From contig JAKAFN010000013.1 of the NCBI GenBank assembly GCA_021825945.1, positions 1 to 44,707 of the forward strand: a DNA stretch of 44,707 nt, written 5' to 3'. The notes below the pieces were generated by a model that did no database searches, had not been told where the DNA came from, and saw only the letters and a list, made by a program, of their open reading frames with translations. Positions 1-13,467 of this stretch are shown one piece after another. Numbering within the stretch: the first letter of the stretch is position 1; each line of letters begins with the position of its first letter. The DNA is from Pseudomonadota bacterium. Its GTDB lineage: Bacteria; Pseudomonadota; Gammaproteobacteria; Burkholderiales; Burkholderiaceae_F. The translations under genes and the position numbers were made by a program.

Positions 1-363
1 TGGTGGAGGCGGCGGGAATCGAACCCGCGTCCGCGAATGATCCGCAGACGGTTCTACGTGCGTAGCCGGACTATTTTGATCTCATCGCGCGCTTAGCCGT
101 CCGACGGGCCGACGCGTGACCAGTCACTGGGGTCTCGATGCGTGCGCCGTGACTTCACGCGCATCCAGCCATTGAATCTGGCGCTGCTGCCGGTTGCCCG
201 GCCTAGCCCAATGGCAGGCTAGTGCAGCGTCTCACCGGGGTTAGGCGGCGAGAGCGAAACGCTCGTCGTTGGCGTTTGTGGTTTTCCAGCGGATTTACGA
301 GGTGACTGGGCCTCGGCACGCACCGCACTGTTTCACGACCCGCGTCGAAGCCAGGTCGCCCCC
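1..363 (-). ncRNA. ssrA: Transfer-messenger RNA (tmRNA)
   Basis: This RNA rescues stalled ribosomes: it enters as an alanyl-tRNA mimic, supplies a short template, and tags the incomplete protein for proteolysis. On the minus strand the 5' end reads GGGGGCGACCTGGCTTCGAC, the classic tmRNA start. The 3' end has a T-arm with GGTTCGATTCCCGCC and finishes with an encoded CCA exactly at window position 1, so the gene is complete. The internal tag frame (241-273) encodes ANDERFALAA, the form seen in betaproteobacteria. Its terminator would lie outside the window. It is a single-piece tmRNA, not a permuted two-piece form. Confidence 0.97.
241..273 (-). other. tmRNA tag-peptide reading frame
   Basis: Resume codon GCC at 273-271 to stop TAA at 243-241 encodes the ten-residue tag ANDERFALAA. 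The hydrophobic ALAA end is the usual degradation signal for ClpXP/ClpAP. Confidence 0.93.
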
Positions 364-380
364 AGGGAAGATGCTCGACG

Positions 381-386
381 ATTGTA
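381..386 (-). promoter_or_regulatory. Candidate -10 element for ssrA
   Basis: TACAAT on the minus strand ends 17 bases before the mature tmRNA 5' end at 363. This fits a transcript with a leader of about ten bases that RNase P would remove. I see no convincing -35 hexamer at the normal distance, so the call is tentative. Confidence 0.4.
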
Positions 387-419
387 TCCCGGCTCGCCCA
401 CGAGGGCGCATTGTCGGGA

Positions 420-470
420 CCGGAAGTTCGAGCGGATCCGGCGGGAAAAGTTCCGGCGCTCGACTTCCGG
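420..470 (-). terminator. Long hairpin between gph and ssrA, terminator-like
   Basis: Arms 420-434 and 457-470 are complementary over 14 pairs with a single bulged base. The hairpin begins 15 bases after the gph stop codon and lies upstream of the ssrA promoter candidate. No T-run follows on the minus strand, so it could be a transcript-end stabiliser or part of a Rho-dependent stop, not a textbook intrinsic terminator. Confidence 0.45.
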
Positions 471-485
471 GGGCAGCGCGATACG

Positions 486-1163
486 TCAAGCCTCCGGAAG
501 AACCAGTCGCAGCACGTCGATGGGCTCCTGAATGATGTGGTCGGCCTGCCAGTCCGCGATGTTGTCCATCTCCACGGAGTAGCCGTAGGCGGCGGCGAGC
601 GTCCCGACGCCGGCGGCACGGCCCGCGTCGATGTCGCGCCGGTCGTCGCCGACGTAGACTGCCGCCGTCGCGTCGCAGTTGCAGCGTTCCAGGGCGTAGT
701 GGATCGGGTCGGGGTGGGGCTTCGCGCGGGCGGCGGTGTCGCCGCTCACGATGCAGGCTGCGCGGGAGTTGAGGTCGAGGAGGCGCACCAGCGGGTCCGT
801 GAGCCGGGAAATCTTGTTGGTGACGATGCCCCAGCGCAGCCCGGCGGCTTCGATTCCGGCGAGCGTTTCCGTCACGCCGGGAAAAAGGCGGGAGTGGCGG
901 CAGAGGCCGGCTTCGTAGCGGTCGACGAACTCGGCGCGGAGCGCCTCGAACTCGGGATGCTCGGGTCCGAATCCGAACGTGCGTTCGATCAGTCCGCGGG
1001 CGCCGCGGCTGATATAGGGGCGTAGCTCCGCCAGCGGGCGCGGCGCCATGCCGCGTTCCGTGAGGCAGGCATTGATGGCGTCGACGAGGTCGGGCGCCGT
1101 ATCGGCGAGCGTGCCGTCGAGGTCGAAAAGGACGAGTCGGATTGGGAAGGGCGAATGGGTCAT
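486..1163 (-). CDS. gph: Phosphoglycolate phosphatase (HAD family)
   Basis: The 225-residue protein is a haloacid dehalogenase-type phosphatase that would hydrolyse 2-phosphoglycolate, a product of DNA 3'-end repair and of Rubisco oxygenation. HAD motif I is FDLDGT with nucleophile D14 and acid/base D16. Motif II is the IVTNK segment, and the C-terminal motif is GDDRRD. The ATG at 1163 puts motif I about a dozen residues from the N-terminus, as usual. It lies 107 bases downstream of ubiG, the order ubiG-gph being common in betaproteobacteria. If the host fixes CO2 with Rubisco, this enzyme would matter for photorespiratory salvage, but that link is inference. Confidence 0.9.
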   Translation of the reverse strand: MTHSPFPIRLVLFDLDGTLADTAPDLVDAINACLTERGMAPRPLAELRPYISRGARGLIERTFGFGPEHPEFEALRAEFVDRYEAGLCRHSRLFPGVTETLAGIEAAGLRWGIVTNKISRLTDPLVRLLDLNSRAACIVSGDTAARAKPHPDPIHYALERCNCDATAAVYVGDDRRDIDAGRAAGVGTLAAAYGYSVEMDNIADWQADHIIQEPIDVLRLVLPEA

Positions 1164-1270
1164 CGGGATCGTGTCCGGGAAAGGCCGGAGGAGAGACGGG
1201 AACGCGGTGGTGCCGCGCTGTGTGGTTTTGGGGGTACCCCGCGGTTTTTTGGGGCCGTGGCGGGCCGCGG

Positions 1271-1987
1271 CTATCCGGGCCGCTGGAACGCCATCAGGTA
1301 GTTGACGTCCGTCTCGTCCACCAGGGAAAAGCGCTTCGCCACCGGGTTGTAGCGCATGCCCATGCAGTCGCGCAGTTCGAGGCCGCCCGCCCGCGCGCCG
1401 CGCGCCAGTTCGCTCGGCCGCAGGAAGCGGGCATATTCGTGGGTGCCCCGCGGCAGCAGGTGCAGGACGTATTCGGCGCCGATGATCGCCAGTAAGAACG
1501 ACTTGAGGTTGCGGTTGATCGTCGAGAACAGCACCCAGCCGCCGGGCCGGACCAGCCGCGCGCAGGCGTCGATCGTGCTCGCCGGGTCGGGGACGTGCTC
1601 GAGCATTTCCATGCAGGTGACGACGTCGAATGCGCCGGGTTGCTCGCGGGCCAGATCTTCGGTTGCAATGGCGCGATATTCCACCGGAGCGCCGCTTTCC
1701 AGGGCATGCAGGCGGGCCACTTGCAGGGATTTGCCGGCGAGGTCGATGCCGAGCACCCGTGCGCCTTTGCCGCTCATCGCTTCGGCCAGGATGCCGCCGC
1801 CGCAGCCCACGTCGACCACCGTCGATCCGCGCAGGGTGACATGCCGTTCGATCCATGCCAGCCGCACCGGGTTGAGCTCGTGCAGGGGGCGGAATGCGCC
1901 ATGGGGATCCCACCAGCGGCTGGCGAGGTCGCTGAACTTCTTCAGTTCGGCGGGGTCGGCGTTCACGCCGTCCGGGGAGGGGGTCAT
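1271..1987 (-). CDS. ubiG: Ubiquinone biosynthesis O-methyltransferase
   Basis: UbiG uses S-adenosylmethionine for the O-methylation steps of ubiquinone synthesis. The class I SAM-binding motif VDVGCGGG lies at residues 58-65. The N-terminal [11 protein letters not shown] and central [11 protein letters not shown] segments are characteristic of UbiG. At 238 residues it matches the family length. I chose the ATG at 1987 because it overlaps the upstream amidohydrolase stop as ATGA, suggesting translational coupling; an alternative ATG lies at 2002. Ubiquinone indicates a respiratory proteobacterium. Confidence 0.93.
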   Translation of the reverse strand: MTPSPDGVNADPAELKKFSDLASRWWDPHGAFRPLHELNPVRLAWIERHVTLRGSTVVDVGCGGGILAEAMSGKGARVLGIDLAGKSLQVARLHALESGAPVEYRAIATEDLAREQPGAFDVVTCMEMLEHVPDPASTIDACARLVRPGGWVLFSTINRNLKSFLLAIIGAEYVLHLLPRGTHEYARFLRPSELARGARAGGLELRDCMGMRYNPVAKRFSLVDETDVNYLMAFQRPG

Positions 1988-3318
1988 TGCTGTCGTAACC
2001 ATTGGAGAGCCTGATTTTGCCATGGCGCGGCGGCGAGGACCGCATCTTCGGCGGCGTGCCCGACCGTCAGCGTCCGTTCGGCAAGGACGGCTCGGCCCGC
2101 GACCCAGGCATGGGTGACCGCGTCGCGCCCGGCGCTGTATACGATCTGCGAGAGCACGTCGTAGCACGGTTGGTATTCCGGGGCGCTGAGGTCGAGCGCG
2201 ATCAGGTCGGCATCCTTCCCCGGTTCGATCGATCCGATGCGCTTGCCCAGTCCGAGCGCCCGCGCACCGGCGAGCGTCGCGCATTCGATCGCCTGCGCCG
2301 CCGGCAGGGCGGTGGCGTCTGCGGCGGCGCCCTTGGCCAGCAGGGCGGCGAGCCGGGTTTCCCCCAGCATGTCGAGGCGGTTGTTGCTTGCTGCGCCATC
2401 GGTTCCGATCGCCACATTGATGCCGTGGCCTAGCATGGCGGTGACCGGCGCGATGCCGCTGGCGAGCTTCAGGTTCGACGCCGGGCAATGCGCAACGTGG
2501 GCGCCGCGGTCGGCGAGCAGGGCGAGTTCGTCGTCGGTGCAGTGGACCGCATGCACCGCCAGCAGGCGTTCGCCGACCAGTCCGAGGCGATCGAGGCGGG
2601 CGAGGGGCCGGCATCCGTGCTGGGCGAGGGACTGGGTGATCTCCTCCTGCGTCTCGTGGACATGTAGATGGATGGGCAGGTCGAGTTCCTCGGCCAGGAT
2701 CGCAATCCGATCGAAGATGGCGTCGCGCACCGAGTAGGGTGCATGGGGCGCCAGGGTGAAGTGGATCAGCGCGTCGTCACGCAGCGCATCGCGCGCCGCC
2801 AGCCCCTTGCGCAGGTATTCGTCGGCGTCGGCGGCGTAGCGGGTCGGGAATTCGAACGCGAGGATCCCGACGACCGCGCGCATGCCGAGGCTGCGCAGGG
2901 CCAGCGCCGCTTCGCCGGGGAAAAAGTACATGTCGTTGCAGCAGGTGACCCCGCCGCGCAGCATTTCGGCGGCCGCGAGGCGGGTGCCGTCGTGGACGAA
3001 TTCAGCGCCCGCCAAGTTGCGTTCCAGGGGCCAGATGCGTTCTTGCAGCCAGCGTTGCAGCGGCAGGTCGTCTCCGGCGCCACGCAGCAGGGACATGGCG
3101 GCATGGGTGTGGGCATTGACCAGGCCCGGCAGCAGGGCGTGGTGCCGGGTCAGCGTCACGCGCGGCGCGTCGGCGAAGCGGTGGCGCGTTTCGGCGATCG
3201 GGGCGATCGCGACGATGCGACCGTCTCGGATCGCAACCGCATGGTGTTCCAGGACCGCCCCGCGCGGGGTTACGGGGACCACCCAGCGGGCTTCGAGGAC
3301 GATGTCGGCGGCGTGCAT
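1984..3318 (-). CDS. Amidohydrolase, TRZ/ATZ family (5'-methylthioadenosine/S-adenosylhomocysteine deaminase-like)
   Basis: This 444-residue metal-dependent hydrolase carries the amidohydrolase signature NAHTHAAM (H70, H72), a HLHVHE segment (H217, H219), histidines near 254-257 and the catalytic aspartate in GTDGAASN (D305). It resembles MtaD, which deaminates 5'-methylthioadenosine and S-adenosylhomocysteine. A role in clearing S-adenosylhomocysteine would suit its overlap with the SAM-dependent ubiG. The family also includes chlorohydrolases and guanine deaminases, so the substrate is not settled by sequence. It is divergent from gyrA across a 207-base spacer. Confidence 0.82.
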   Translation of the reverse strand: MHAADIVLEARWVVPVTPRGAVLEHHAVAIRDGRIVAIAPIAETRHRFADAPRVTLTRHHALLPGLVNAHTHAAMSLLRGAGDDLPLQRWLQERIWPLERNLAGAEFVHDGTRLAAAEMLRGGVTCCNDMYFFPGEAALALRSLGMRAVVGILAFEFPTRYAADADEYLRKGLAARDALRDDALIHFTLAPHAPYSVRDAIFDRIAILAEELDLPIHLHVHETQEEITQSLAQHGCRPLARLDRLGLVGERLLAVHAVHCTDDELALLADRGAHVAHCPASNLKLASGIAPVTAMLGHGINVAIGTDGAASNNRLDMLGETRLAALLAKGAAADATALPAAQAIECATLAGARALGLGKRIGSIEPGKDADLIALDLSAPEYQPCYDVLSQIVYSAGRDAVTHAWVAGRAVLAERTLTVGHAAEDAVLAAAPWQNQALQWLRQQ

Positions 3319-3470
3319 GGTGGCGGGACTGTAGCAAGAGGGCGGGACGAACGGAAATCGAGGGCGAAGCGGTGCTATGGAATCCGATTCGGGCGTTCCG
3401 CGGCATCCGATGGGGATCCTGGAATCGTTCGCGCCGCGGGCGGCGACCCATCGAGACCATGCGCTGCTGG

Positions 3471-3476
3471 TAAAAT
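3471..3476 (+). promoter_or_regulatory. Candidate -10 element for gyrA
   Basis: TAAAAT stands out in an otherwise GC-rich 207-base spacer between the divergent amidohydrolase and gyrA genes, and would give a leader of about 40 bases before the gyrA ATG. A matching -35 hexamer is not obvious. Confidence 0.35.
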
Positions 3477-3525
3477 GGCCAGTCGCACTTTCTCTGGCGT
3501 ACATCGCCTCCGGACCCGCCCGCCC

Positions 3526-6111
<2,586 letters not shown>

Positions 6112-6115
6112 CGCG

Positions 6116-7294
6116 ATGGCGGCGAACGTGGGGGACGACGCGGGCGGCGTCCCGGCGGGCGCGGCGCGGGACGACGCCGCCGACGAATGGCGGACGCAGC
6201 GCTTGCAGGAACTGCGCGATGCGATCGACGAAGCCGATGCGCGGCTCGTCGAACTGCTCAACGAGCGGATGCGGCATGTGGTCGAGGTCGGTCGGCTGAA
6301 AAACGGTACCGGCGCTCCCATCTACCAACCGGATCGGGAGGCGCAGGTTTTGCAGCGCGTCGCACGGGCCAACCGCGCGCACGGCGGTCCGCTGCCCGAT
6401 GCGGCGGTGACGGCGATCTTCCGCGAGGTCATGTCGGCGGGCCGGGCGCTGCAGCGGCCGCTGCGGGTCGCGTATCTCGGGCCCGAAGGGACGTTCTGCG
6501 AGCTGGCGATGATCAAGCAGTTCGGCAGCGGGGTGCAGGCGCATCCCTGCGGTTCGATCGACGAGGCGTTTCACGCGGCGGAGTCGGGAGAGACCGACTA
6601 CGCGGTCGTTCCGGTGGAGAACTCCACCGAGGGCGGGGTGTCGCGATCGCTCGATCTGCTCGTGAACACGCCGCTTTCGATCATCGCCGAAGTGTCCGTG
6701 CCGGTGCAGTTGCACCTGCTTGCGCGCACGGCGGAGATCGGGGCGGTCCGCCGGATCTATGGCATTCCGATCGCGATGGCGCAATGCCTCGTCTGGCTCG
6801 ACCGTCATGTGCCGGGCATCGAGCGCATTCCCGTGGCCAGCAATGGCGAGGCGGCGCGGCGGGCAGCGGAAGATCCGGGCGCGGCGGCGGTGGCAGGGGA
6901 ACAGGCCGCTGCGCGCTATGGCTTGCAGACCGTGGCGGCGTTCATTCAGGACGAGGCCGGCAATCGCACGCGCTTCGTGGTGTTGGGGCGGCAGGCGGGG
7001 AGTCTGCCGCTGCCGGTCGGGACCGCGGACGAGATTCCGTACAAGACGTCGTTGATCCTGTCGGTTGCGAATCGCGCCGGCGCGGTCCACGAGATGCTGT
7101 CGCCGCTGGCGCGCCACGGCGTTTCGATGACCCGACTCGAGTCGCGCCCTGCGCGCACGAGCGCCTGGGAATATCTTTTCTTCGTGGACATCGAAGGACA
7201 TGCCAACCAAGCCCCGGTGGCGGCGGCGCTGGACGACCTGCGGCGTACCTGCGCGTTTTTCCGTTGCCTGGGCTCGTATCCGAGAGCCGAATGA
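6116..7294 (+). CDS. pheA: Bifunctional chorismate mutase / prephenate dehydratase (P-protein)
   Basis: The enzyme converts chorismate to prephenate and then to phenylpyruvate for phenylalanine synthesis. After a low-complexity N-terminal extension of about 25 residues comes an AroQ-type chorismate mutase domain (about 27-110, with LRDAIDEADARLVELLNER). The prephenate dehydratase domain follows (about 118-290, starting RVAYLGPEGTF) and then an ACT regulatory domain (about 300-385, with LESRPAR). The ATG at 6116 is preceded by GGGGAG about 9 bases upstream; in-frame ATGs at 6089 and 6101 would overlap gyrA. The ACT domain implies feedback control by phenylalanine. Confidence 0.95.
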   Translation: MAANVGDDAGGVPAGAARDDAADEWRTQRLQELRDAIDEADARLVELLNERMRHVVEVGRLKNGTGAPIYQPDREAQVLQRVARANRAHGGPLPDAAVTAIFREVMSAGRALQRPLRVAYLGPEGTFCELAMIKQFGSGVQAHPCGSIDEAFHAAESGETDYAVVPVENSTEGGVSRSLDLLVNTPLSIIAEVSVPVQLHLLARTAEIGAVRRIYGIPIAMAQCLVWLDRHVPGIERIPVASNGEAARRAAEDPGAAAVAGEQAAARYGLQTVAAFIQDEAGNRTRFVVLGRQAGSLPLPVGTADEIPYKTSLILSVANRAGAVHEMLSPLARHGVSMTRLESRPARTSAWEYLFFVDIEGHANQAPVAAALDDLRRTCAFFRCLGSYPRAE

Positions 7295-8409
7295 TGACGA
7301 ACTTGCTGGGTGCGCTGGAATCCGTGCGCGCGATTGCTCCCTATGTGCCGGGAAAACCGATCGAGGAACTGGCGCGGGAAGTCGGCTTGCGGCCGCAGGA
7401 CATCGTCAAGCTCGCGTCGAACGAAAACCCGCTTGGCATGCCTCCCGACGCGCGGGTGGCGGCGGTGGAGAGCCTCGCCGAAGGCGCGCGCTATCCCGAT
7501 GGCAACGCGTTTGCGCTGCGCAATGCGTTGGCGCAGCGGCTGAGCGTTCCTGCGGAATGGATCACCGTCGGCAGCGGCAGTAACGACCTGCTCGAGATGG
7601 CGGCGGCGGCGATGCTCGCTCCCGGACGCAGTTGCGTGTATTCGCAGTATTCCTTCGCCGTCTACCCGCTTGCGACGCAGGTGCGCGGCGCACGCGGCGT
7701 CGTCGTGCCGGCGCGGGAGTACGGCCACGACCTCGACGCCATGGCGGCGGCGATCAAGGCCGACACGGCACTGGTGTACGTCGCCAATCCCAATAATCCG
7801 ACCGGTACGTTCCTCGATCCGGCGCAGGTGGAGTCGTTTCTGGAACGTGTTCCGAGCCACGTCGGCGTCGTCCTCGACGAGGCATATAACGAATACCTGC
7901 CGCCGTCCTTGCGCTTCGATGCGATGCAGTGGGTGCGGCGCTTCCCGAATCTCCTCATCACGCGCACGTTCTCCAAGGCCTATGGTTTGGCGGGGCTGCG
8001 GGTGGGTTATGGCGTGGCGCAACCCGAATGGACCGGTCTGCTCAATCGCGTGCGCATGCCGTTCAACGTTTCCGCCCCGGCGCAGGCGGCAGCCTGCGCG
8101 GCGATCGCAGACGATGATTTCCTGCAGCGCAGCTATGACCTCAATCGCACCGAGTTGGCGGCTCTGGGCGTGGGCCTGCGAGAGATGGGCCTCGAATTCG
8201 TGCCGAGCCATGCCAACTTTCTGTTGGTGCGGATCGGGCCGAAGGCGGCGCAGGTATACCGCGCCTTGCTCGCCGCCGGCGTGATCGTGCGGCCGGTGGC
8301 CAACTACGATCTGCCGGATTTCCTGCGGGTCTCGGTGGGTCTGCCGCACGAGAACGCGCGCTTTCTCGCAGCGCTGCGGGCCGCGCTGGCGGCGCTTGCC
8401 GCGACATGA
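7291..8409 (+). CDS. hisC: Histidinol-phosphate / aromatic aminotransferase
   Basis: This PLP-dependent class I/II aminotransferase has 372 residues. It has the HisC features LASNENPLG near residue 41, NPNNPTG at 166-172, DEAYNEY near 196 and the PLP lysine K229 in TFSKAYGLAG. Lying between pheA and tyrA, it may also transaminate aromatic keto acids, as known for HisC paralogues in this position. The start overlaps the pheA stop as ATGA, and its own stop overlaps the tyrA start the same way. Confidence 0.92.
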   Translation: MMTNLLGALESVRAIAPYVPGKPIEELAREVGLRPQDIVKLASNENPLGMPPDARVAAVESLAEGARYPDGNAFALRNALAQRLSVPAEWITVGSGSNDLLEMAAAAMLAPGRSCVYSQYSFAVYPLATQVRGARGVVVPAREYGHDLDAMAAAIKADTALVYVANPNNPTGTFLDPAQVESFLERVPSHVGVVLDEAYNEYLPPSLRFDAMQWVRRFPNLLITRTFSKAYGLAGLRVGYGVAQPEWTGLLNRVRMPFNVSAPAQAAACAAIADDDFLQRSYDLNRTELAALGVGLREMGLEFVPSHANFLLVRIGPKAAQVYRALLAAGVIVRPVANYDLPDFLRVSVGLPHENARFLAALRAALAALAAT

Positions 8410-9299
8410 AGCTCGCGTTGCTGGGCTGCGGATTGTTGGGCGGGTCGGCCGCAGCGGCATGGCGCAGGGCGGGGACGGCGACCACCGTGATCGGCTTCGA
8501 TCGGGATGCGGATGCGGTGCGGCGCGGGATCGCCTTGGGAATGATCGATGTCGCTGCGGGCGGCGTCGCCGAGGCGGTCGCGGGTGCCGACTGCGTGCTG
8601 CTCGCGACGCCGGTGGGAGCGATGCCCGCGCTGTTGGGCGCGCTGGCTTCCCATGTACGCGATGATGCCGTCGTGACCGATGTCGGCAGCACGAAGGAAG
8701 GGATCGTCGAAGCGGCGCGAGCGGCGCTGGGGAGAAAGTTCGCACGCTTCGTTCCGGCGCATCCGATCGCCGGTGCCGAGTCCCATGGTATCGAGAACGC
8801 GAGTTCGGAACTCTTCGACGGGCGATGGGTGATCGTCACGCCGACGACGGAAACCGCCGTCGATGCCTTGCGGCGGATCGAGTCGGCGTGGACCGGTTGC
8901 GGCGCCATCGTCGAACCCATGGATGCGCGGGAACACGACCGGATTTTTGCGGCGGTGAGCCATCTGCCGCATCTGGCGGCGTTCGCGTTGATGCGGGCGG
9001 TCGCAGCGGGGGCGGACGGTTCGCGCTGCCTGCAATTCGCCGGCGCGGGATTCCGCGATTTCACCCGTATCGCCGCGAGTGACGCGACCATGTGGCGCGA
9101 CGTCGCGCTGGCGAACCGGAAGGCCTTGGTTCGGGAACTGACGATGTATCGGGCGGAATTGGATGCGCTGCAGGCCGCCCTCGATCGCGGTGATGGAACG
9201 GCATTGCTGCGCATGTTCGAGGACGCCAGCCAAGTGCGCCGCGGCATGCGATTCGGCGCCTTCGGGCGGCGCGAGGGCGAGGATGGGCATGATGCGTGA
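8406..9299 (+). CDS. tyrA: Prephenate dehydrogenase
   Basis: TyrA oxidatively decarboxylates prephenate to 4-hydroxyphenylpyruvate for tyrosine synthesis. The 297-residue protein begins with a Rossmann dinucleotide motif, GCGLLGGS (7-14). It has the VGSTK and HPIAGAESHG motifs typical of the family; the histidine of the latter is the catalytic type. The helical C-terminal half includes SHLPHLAAFAL. There is no ACT domain, so feedback control is probably limited. It overlaps hisC by 4 bases and aroA by 11. Confidence 0.93.
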   Translation: MKLALLGCGLLGGSAAAAWRRAGTATTVIGFDRDADAVRRGIALGMIDVAAGGVAEAVAGADCVLLATPVGAMPALLGALASHVRDDAVVTDVGSTKEGIVEAARAALGRKFARFVPAHPIAGAESHGIENASSELFDGRWVIVTPTTETAVDALRRIESAWTGCGAIVEPMDAREHDRIFAAVSHLPHLAAFALMRAVAAGADGSRCLQFAGAGFRDFTRIAASDATMWRDVALANRKALVRELTMYRAELDALQAALDRGDGTALLRMFEDASQVRRGMRFGAFGRREGEDGHDA

Positions 9300-10623
9300 C
9301 GCCACGGCGGTGCGAACCGTTGCACCGATCGCCCGGGCGACGGGTGAAGTCCGGCTCCCCGGATCGAAAAGCATTTCCAATCGTGCGCTGCTGCTGGCGG
9401 CGCTGGCGTGGGGCACGACGGAACTTTCCGGCGTGCTCGACGCCGATGACACGCGGGTGATGATCGCGGCGCTGCGGACCTTGGGCGTTGGGGTCGAGGT
9501 CGATGGCGACCGGGTGCGCGTGCGCGGGTGCGGCGGCGAGTTCCCCAACCGCGATGCGGACCTGTTCCTCGGCAACGCGGGCACGGCGATGCGTCCCCTG
9601 GCGGCGGTGCTGGCGTTTGCCGGCGGGCACTACCGACTCGACGGGGTCGCCCGCATGCGCGAGCGGCCGATCGGTGACCTCGTCGACGCGGTGAACCGCA
9701 TGGGCGCGCGGGTGCGGTATCTGGGCACGCACGGTTATCCGCCCTTGCAGATCGAGCCGATGGATCCCGACCGGCGAGTCACGTCGATTTCCGTACGCGG
9801 GGCGGTATCGAGCCAGTTCGTCACCGGGTTGTTGCTTGCGGCACCGCGCTACGCGCGCACGACCGCATGGAAAAGCCTGCTCGTCGAAATCGACGGCGAT
9901 CTGATCTCCCAACCCTACGTCGCGATGACGGTGGCGATGATGCGACAGTTCGGGGCGCGAATCAACGGTTCGCCCCTGCCGAATTCGTACTTCGTCGCGG
10001 ATGACCCCTACCGCGCGCCGGCCGGCCGCTATGCGGTCGAGGGCGATGCGTCCGGCGCCTCGTATTTCCTTGCGTTGGGGGCGATCGCGGGCGGCCCGGT
10101 GCGGGTACATGGCGTGGGCCGCGACAGCTTGCAGGGCGACGTGGCGTTTACCCGCATTCTCGAGGAGATGGGTGCCCGGGTGACCATCGGCGACGACTGG
10201 ATCGAAACGACGACCGGTGTGCCCGACGCGCAGGATCGGTTCGTGCTGCGGCCGATCGACTGGGACTGCTCGGAGATTCCGGATGCAGCGATGACCGCGG
10301 CGGTGCTGGCCTTGTTTGCGCGAGGCACGACCCGGTTGCGGGGGATCGGCTCCTGGCGCGTCAAGGAGACGGATCGCATCCACGCGATGACGACCGAATT
10401 GGTCAAACTCGGGGCGGTCGTGGATTTCGGCGATGACTGGATCGCGATTACGGCCCCCGAGCATCTTGACGAAGCGACGATCGATACCTACGACGATCAC
10501 CGTATGGCGATGTGTTTTTCCCTGGCCGCAGCCGGCGGCGTGCCCGTGCATATCCGAGATCCCGGCTGCGTGGCGAAGACGTTCCCCGAGTATTTTGGAC
10601 AGTTGGAGACGCTGCGCCGATGA
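9289..10623 (+). CDS. aroA: 3-Phosphoshikimate 1-carboxyvinyltransferase (EPSP synthase)
   Basis: EPSP synthase joins shikimate 3-phosphate and phosphoenolpyruvate, the penultimate step to chorismate. LPGSKSISNR (23-32) and LGNAGTAMRP (94-103) are the two substrate-loop signatures; the latter has the glycine and proline pattern of class I enzymes. With the ATG at 9289 the protein is 444 residues. In-frame ATGs at 9283 and 9292 are alternatives, and a GAGG at about 9279-9282 favours 9289 or 9292. The stop codon overlaps the cmk start. Confidence 0.95.
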   Translation: MMRDATAVRTVAPIARATGEVRLPGSKSISNRALLLAALAWGTTELSGVLDADDTRVMIAALRTLGVGVEVDGDRVRVRGCGGEFPNRDADLFLGNAGTAMRPLAAVLAFAGGHYRLDGVARMRERPIGDLVDAVNRMGARVRYLGTHGYPPLQIEPMDPDRRVTSISVRGAVSSQFVTGLLLAAPRYARTTAWKSLLVEIDGDLISQPYVAMTVAMMRQFGARINGSPLPNSYFVADDPYRAPAGRYAVEGDASGASYFLALGAIAGGPVRVHGVGRDSLQGDVAFTRILEEMGARVTIGDDWIETTTGVPDAQDRFVLRPIDWDCSEIPDAAMTAAVLALFARGTTRLRGIGSWRVKETDRIHAMTTELVKLGAVVDFGDDWIAITAPEHLDEATIDTYDDHRMAMCFSLAAAGGVPVHIRDPGCVAKTFPEYFGQLETLRR

Positions 10624-11303
10624 TGAATCCGATCCCCGTCATCGCCATCGACGGCCCCACCGCCTCCGGCAAGGGCACGGTCGCCCAGCGCGTCGCGCAG
10701 GAACTGGGTTTCGCGTGCCTCGACAGCGGCGCGCTCTACCGCGTCGTCGGCCTGTTGGCGCTCGAGCAGGGCGTCGGCCTCGACGACGGACCGGCGCTCG
10801 CGGCCGTTGCCGATGCGATCACCACGGCGGAGGATCCCGCGATGCGCCTGCGCTTCGCCGACGGCCGGATCCTGCTGGGCACGCGCGACATCACCGAGGC
10901 CATCCGCCGCGAGGAAGTCGGGCGGGCGGCGTCGCGGATCGCCACCGCGGGCGAGCTGCGGGCCGCGCTGCTGGCGTTGCAGCGGGCGCAGCGCCGGCCG
11001 CCCGGCCTGGTGGCCGACGGGCGCGACATGGGGACCGTGGTGTTCCCCGATGCATGCCTGAAGGTCTTTCTGATCGCCGATGTTCGGGTGCGCGCGGAGC
11101 GGCGCTATAAGCAGTTGATCGAAAAGGGCTATCCCGGTACACTCGAGTCCCTTCTGCGGGATCTCGAGGAGCGTGACGCGCGTGACCGTACGCGCGATCG
11201 GGCTCCGCTGGTTGCCGCGGATGGAGCGAAGATTCTGGACAGCACCGCGATGACGATCGATGCAGTCGTCGCGCAAGTGCTCGGGTGGTACCGGGCAGGC
11301 TGA
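10620..11303 (+). CDS. cmk: Cytidylate kinase
   Basis: Cmk phosphorylates CMP and dCMP for nucleotide synthesis and recycling. The 227-residue protein has the P-loop GPTASGKGT (12-20), the DSGALYR segment and the ADGRDMGTVVFP nucleotide-binding region. The start is one of two adjacent ATGs (10620 or 10623) and overlaps the aroA stop. The order aroA-cmk-rpsA is conserved in proteobacteria. Confidence 0.96.
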   Translation: MMNPIPVIAIDGPTASGKGTVAQRVAQELGFACLDSGALYRVVGLLALEQGVGLDDGPALAAVADAITTAEDPAMRLRFADGRILLGTRDITEAIRREEVGRAASRIATAGELRAALLALQRAQRRPPGLVADGRDMGTVVFPDACLKVFLIADVRVRAERRYKQLIEKGYPGTLESLLRDLEERDARDRTRDRAPLVAADGAKILDSTAMTIDAVVAQVLGWYRAG

Positions 11304-11396
11304 TTCCCGATTCTCCGCACACGGTGCGCGGGGGCGTTCCTCGCGCGGTCTTTCACTCCGCCCGGGCGCAAGGCCTTGGCGAGCAAGAGAGTTTTC

Positions 11397-13097
<1,701 letters not shown>

Positions 13098-13108
13098 TCG
13101 AAGAGGGA

Positions 13109-13147
13109 TCCCGAAGGAACTGCCGGTTCCTTCGGGACCGACCGTTT
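13109..13147 (+). terminator. Rho-independent terminator after rpsA
   Basis: A perfect 12-base-pair stem (13109-13120 with 13126-13137) closes a five-base loop and is followed within seven bases by TTTT. It lies 11 bases after the rpsA stop codon and separates rpsA from ihfB. Confidence 0.8.
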
Positions 13148-13178
13148 TGAACGCACAAGGGTGGATGCTGCACGTCCG

Positions 13179-13463
13179 ATGACCAAATCCGAATTGATCC
13201 TTCGCTTGTCCTCCCGCTATCCGCACCTCACGGCGCGCGACGCGGACGAGGCGGTGAACCTGATCCTGGGCGCGCTCGAGACGGCGCTGGCTGATGGCGG
13301 GCGGGTCGAGATTCGCGGGTTCGGCAGCTTTTCCCTCAATTACCGCCCGGAGCGTGTCGGGCGCAATCCGAAGTCGGGAGAACAGGTGCACGTCCCGGCA
13401 AAATACGTTCCGCACTTCAAGGCTGGCAAGGAGTTGCGCGAGCGGGTCGACGGCACGGTTTGA
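13179..13463 (+). CDS. ihfB: Integration host factor subunit beta
   Basis: IhfB pairs with IhfA to bend DNA at specific sites. The 94-residue protein begins MTKSELI and carries the HU/IHF core: [21 protein letters not shown] in the beta-arm region with the tip proline, then [19 protein letters not shown]. The position after rpsA is conserved. The ATG at 13179 gives the normal family length. Confidence 0.97.
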   Translation: MTKSELILRLSSRYPHLTARDADEAVNLILGALETALADGGRVEIRGFGSFSLNYRPERVGRNPKSGEQVHVPAKYVPHFKAGKELRERVDGTV

Positions 13464-13467
13464 CGAC

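Noticed and set aside
1..40. tmRNA 3' end as an attachment site for an integrated element
   Set aside because: tmRNA genes are common integration targets, but I saw no second copy of the 3' end sequence elsewhere in the window and no integrase gene.
1231..1240. Palindrome GGGGTACCCC in the ubiG-gph spacer
   Set aside because: Self-complementary but too short to form a loop-containing hairpin, and the T-run nearby is on the strand without genes.
2668..3525. Open reading frame continuing upstream of gyrA for hundreds of codons
   Set aside because: It is in frame but runs antisense through the amidohydrolase gene. The GyrA family N-terminus begins at the ATG at 3526; the upstream part is a high-G+C artefact.
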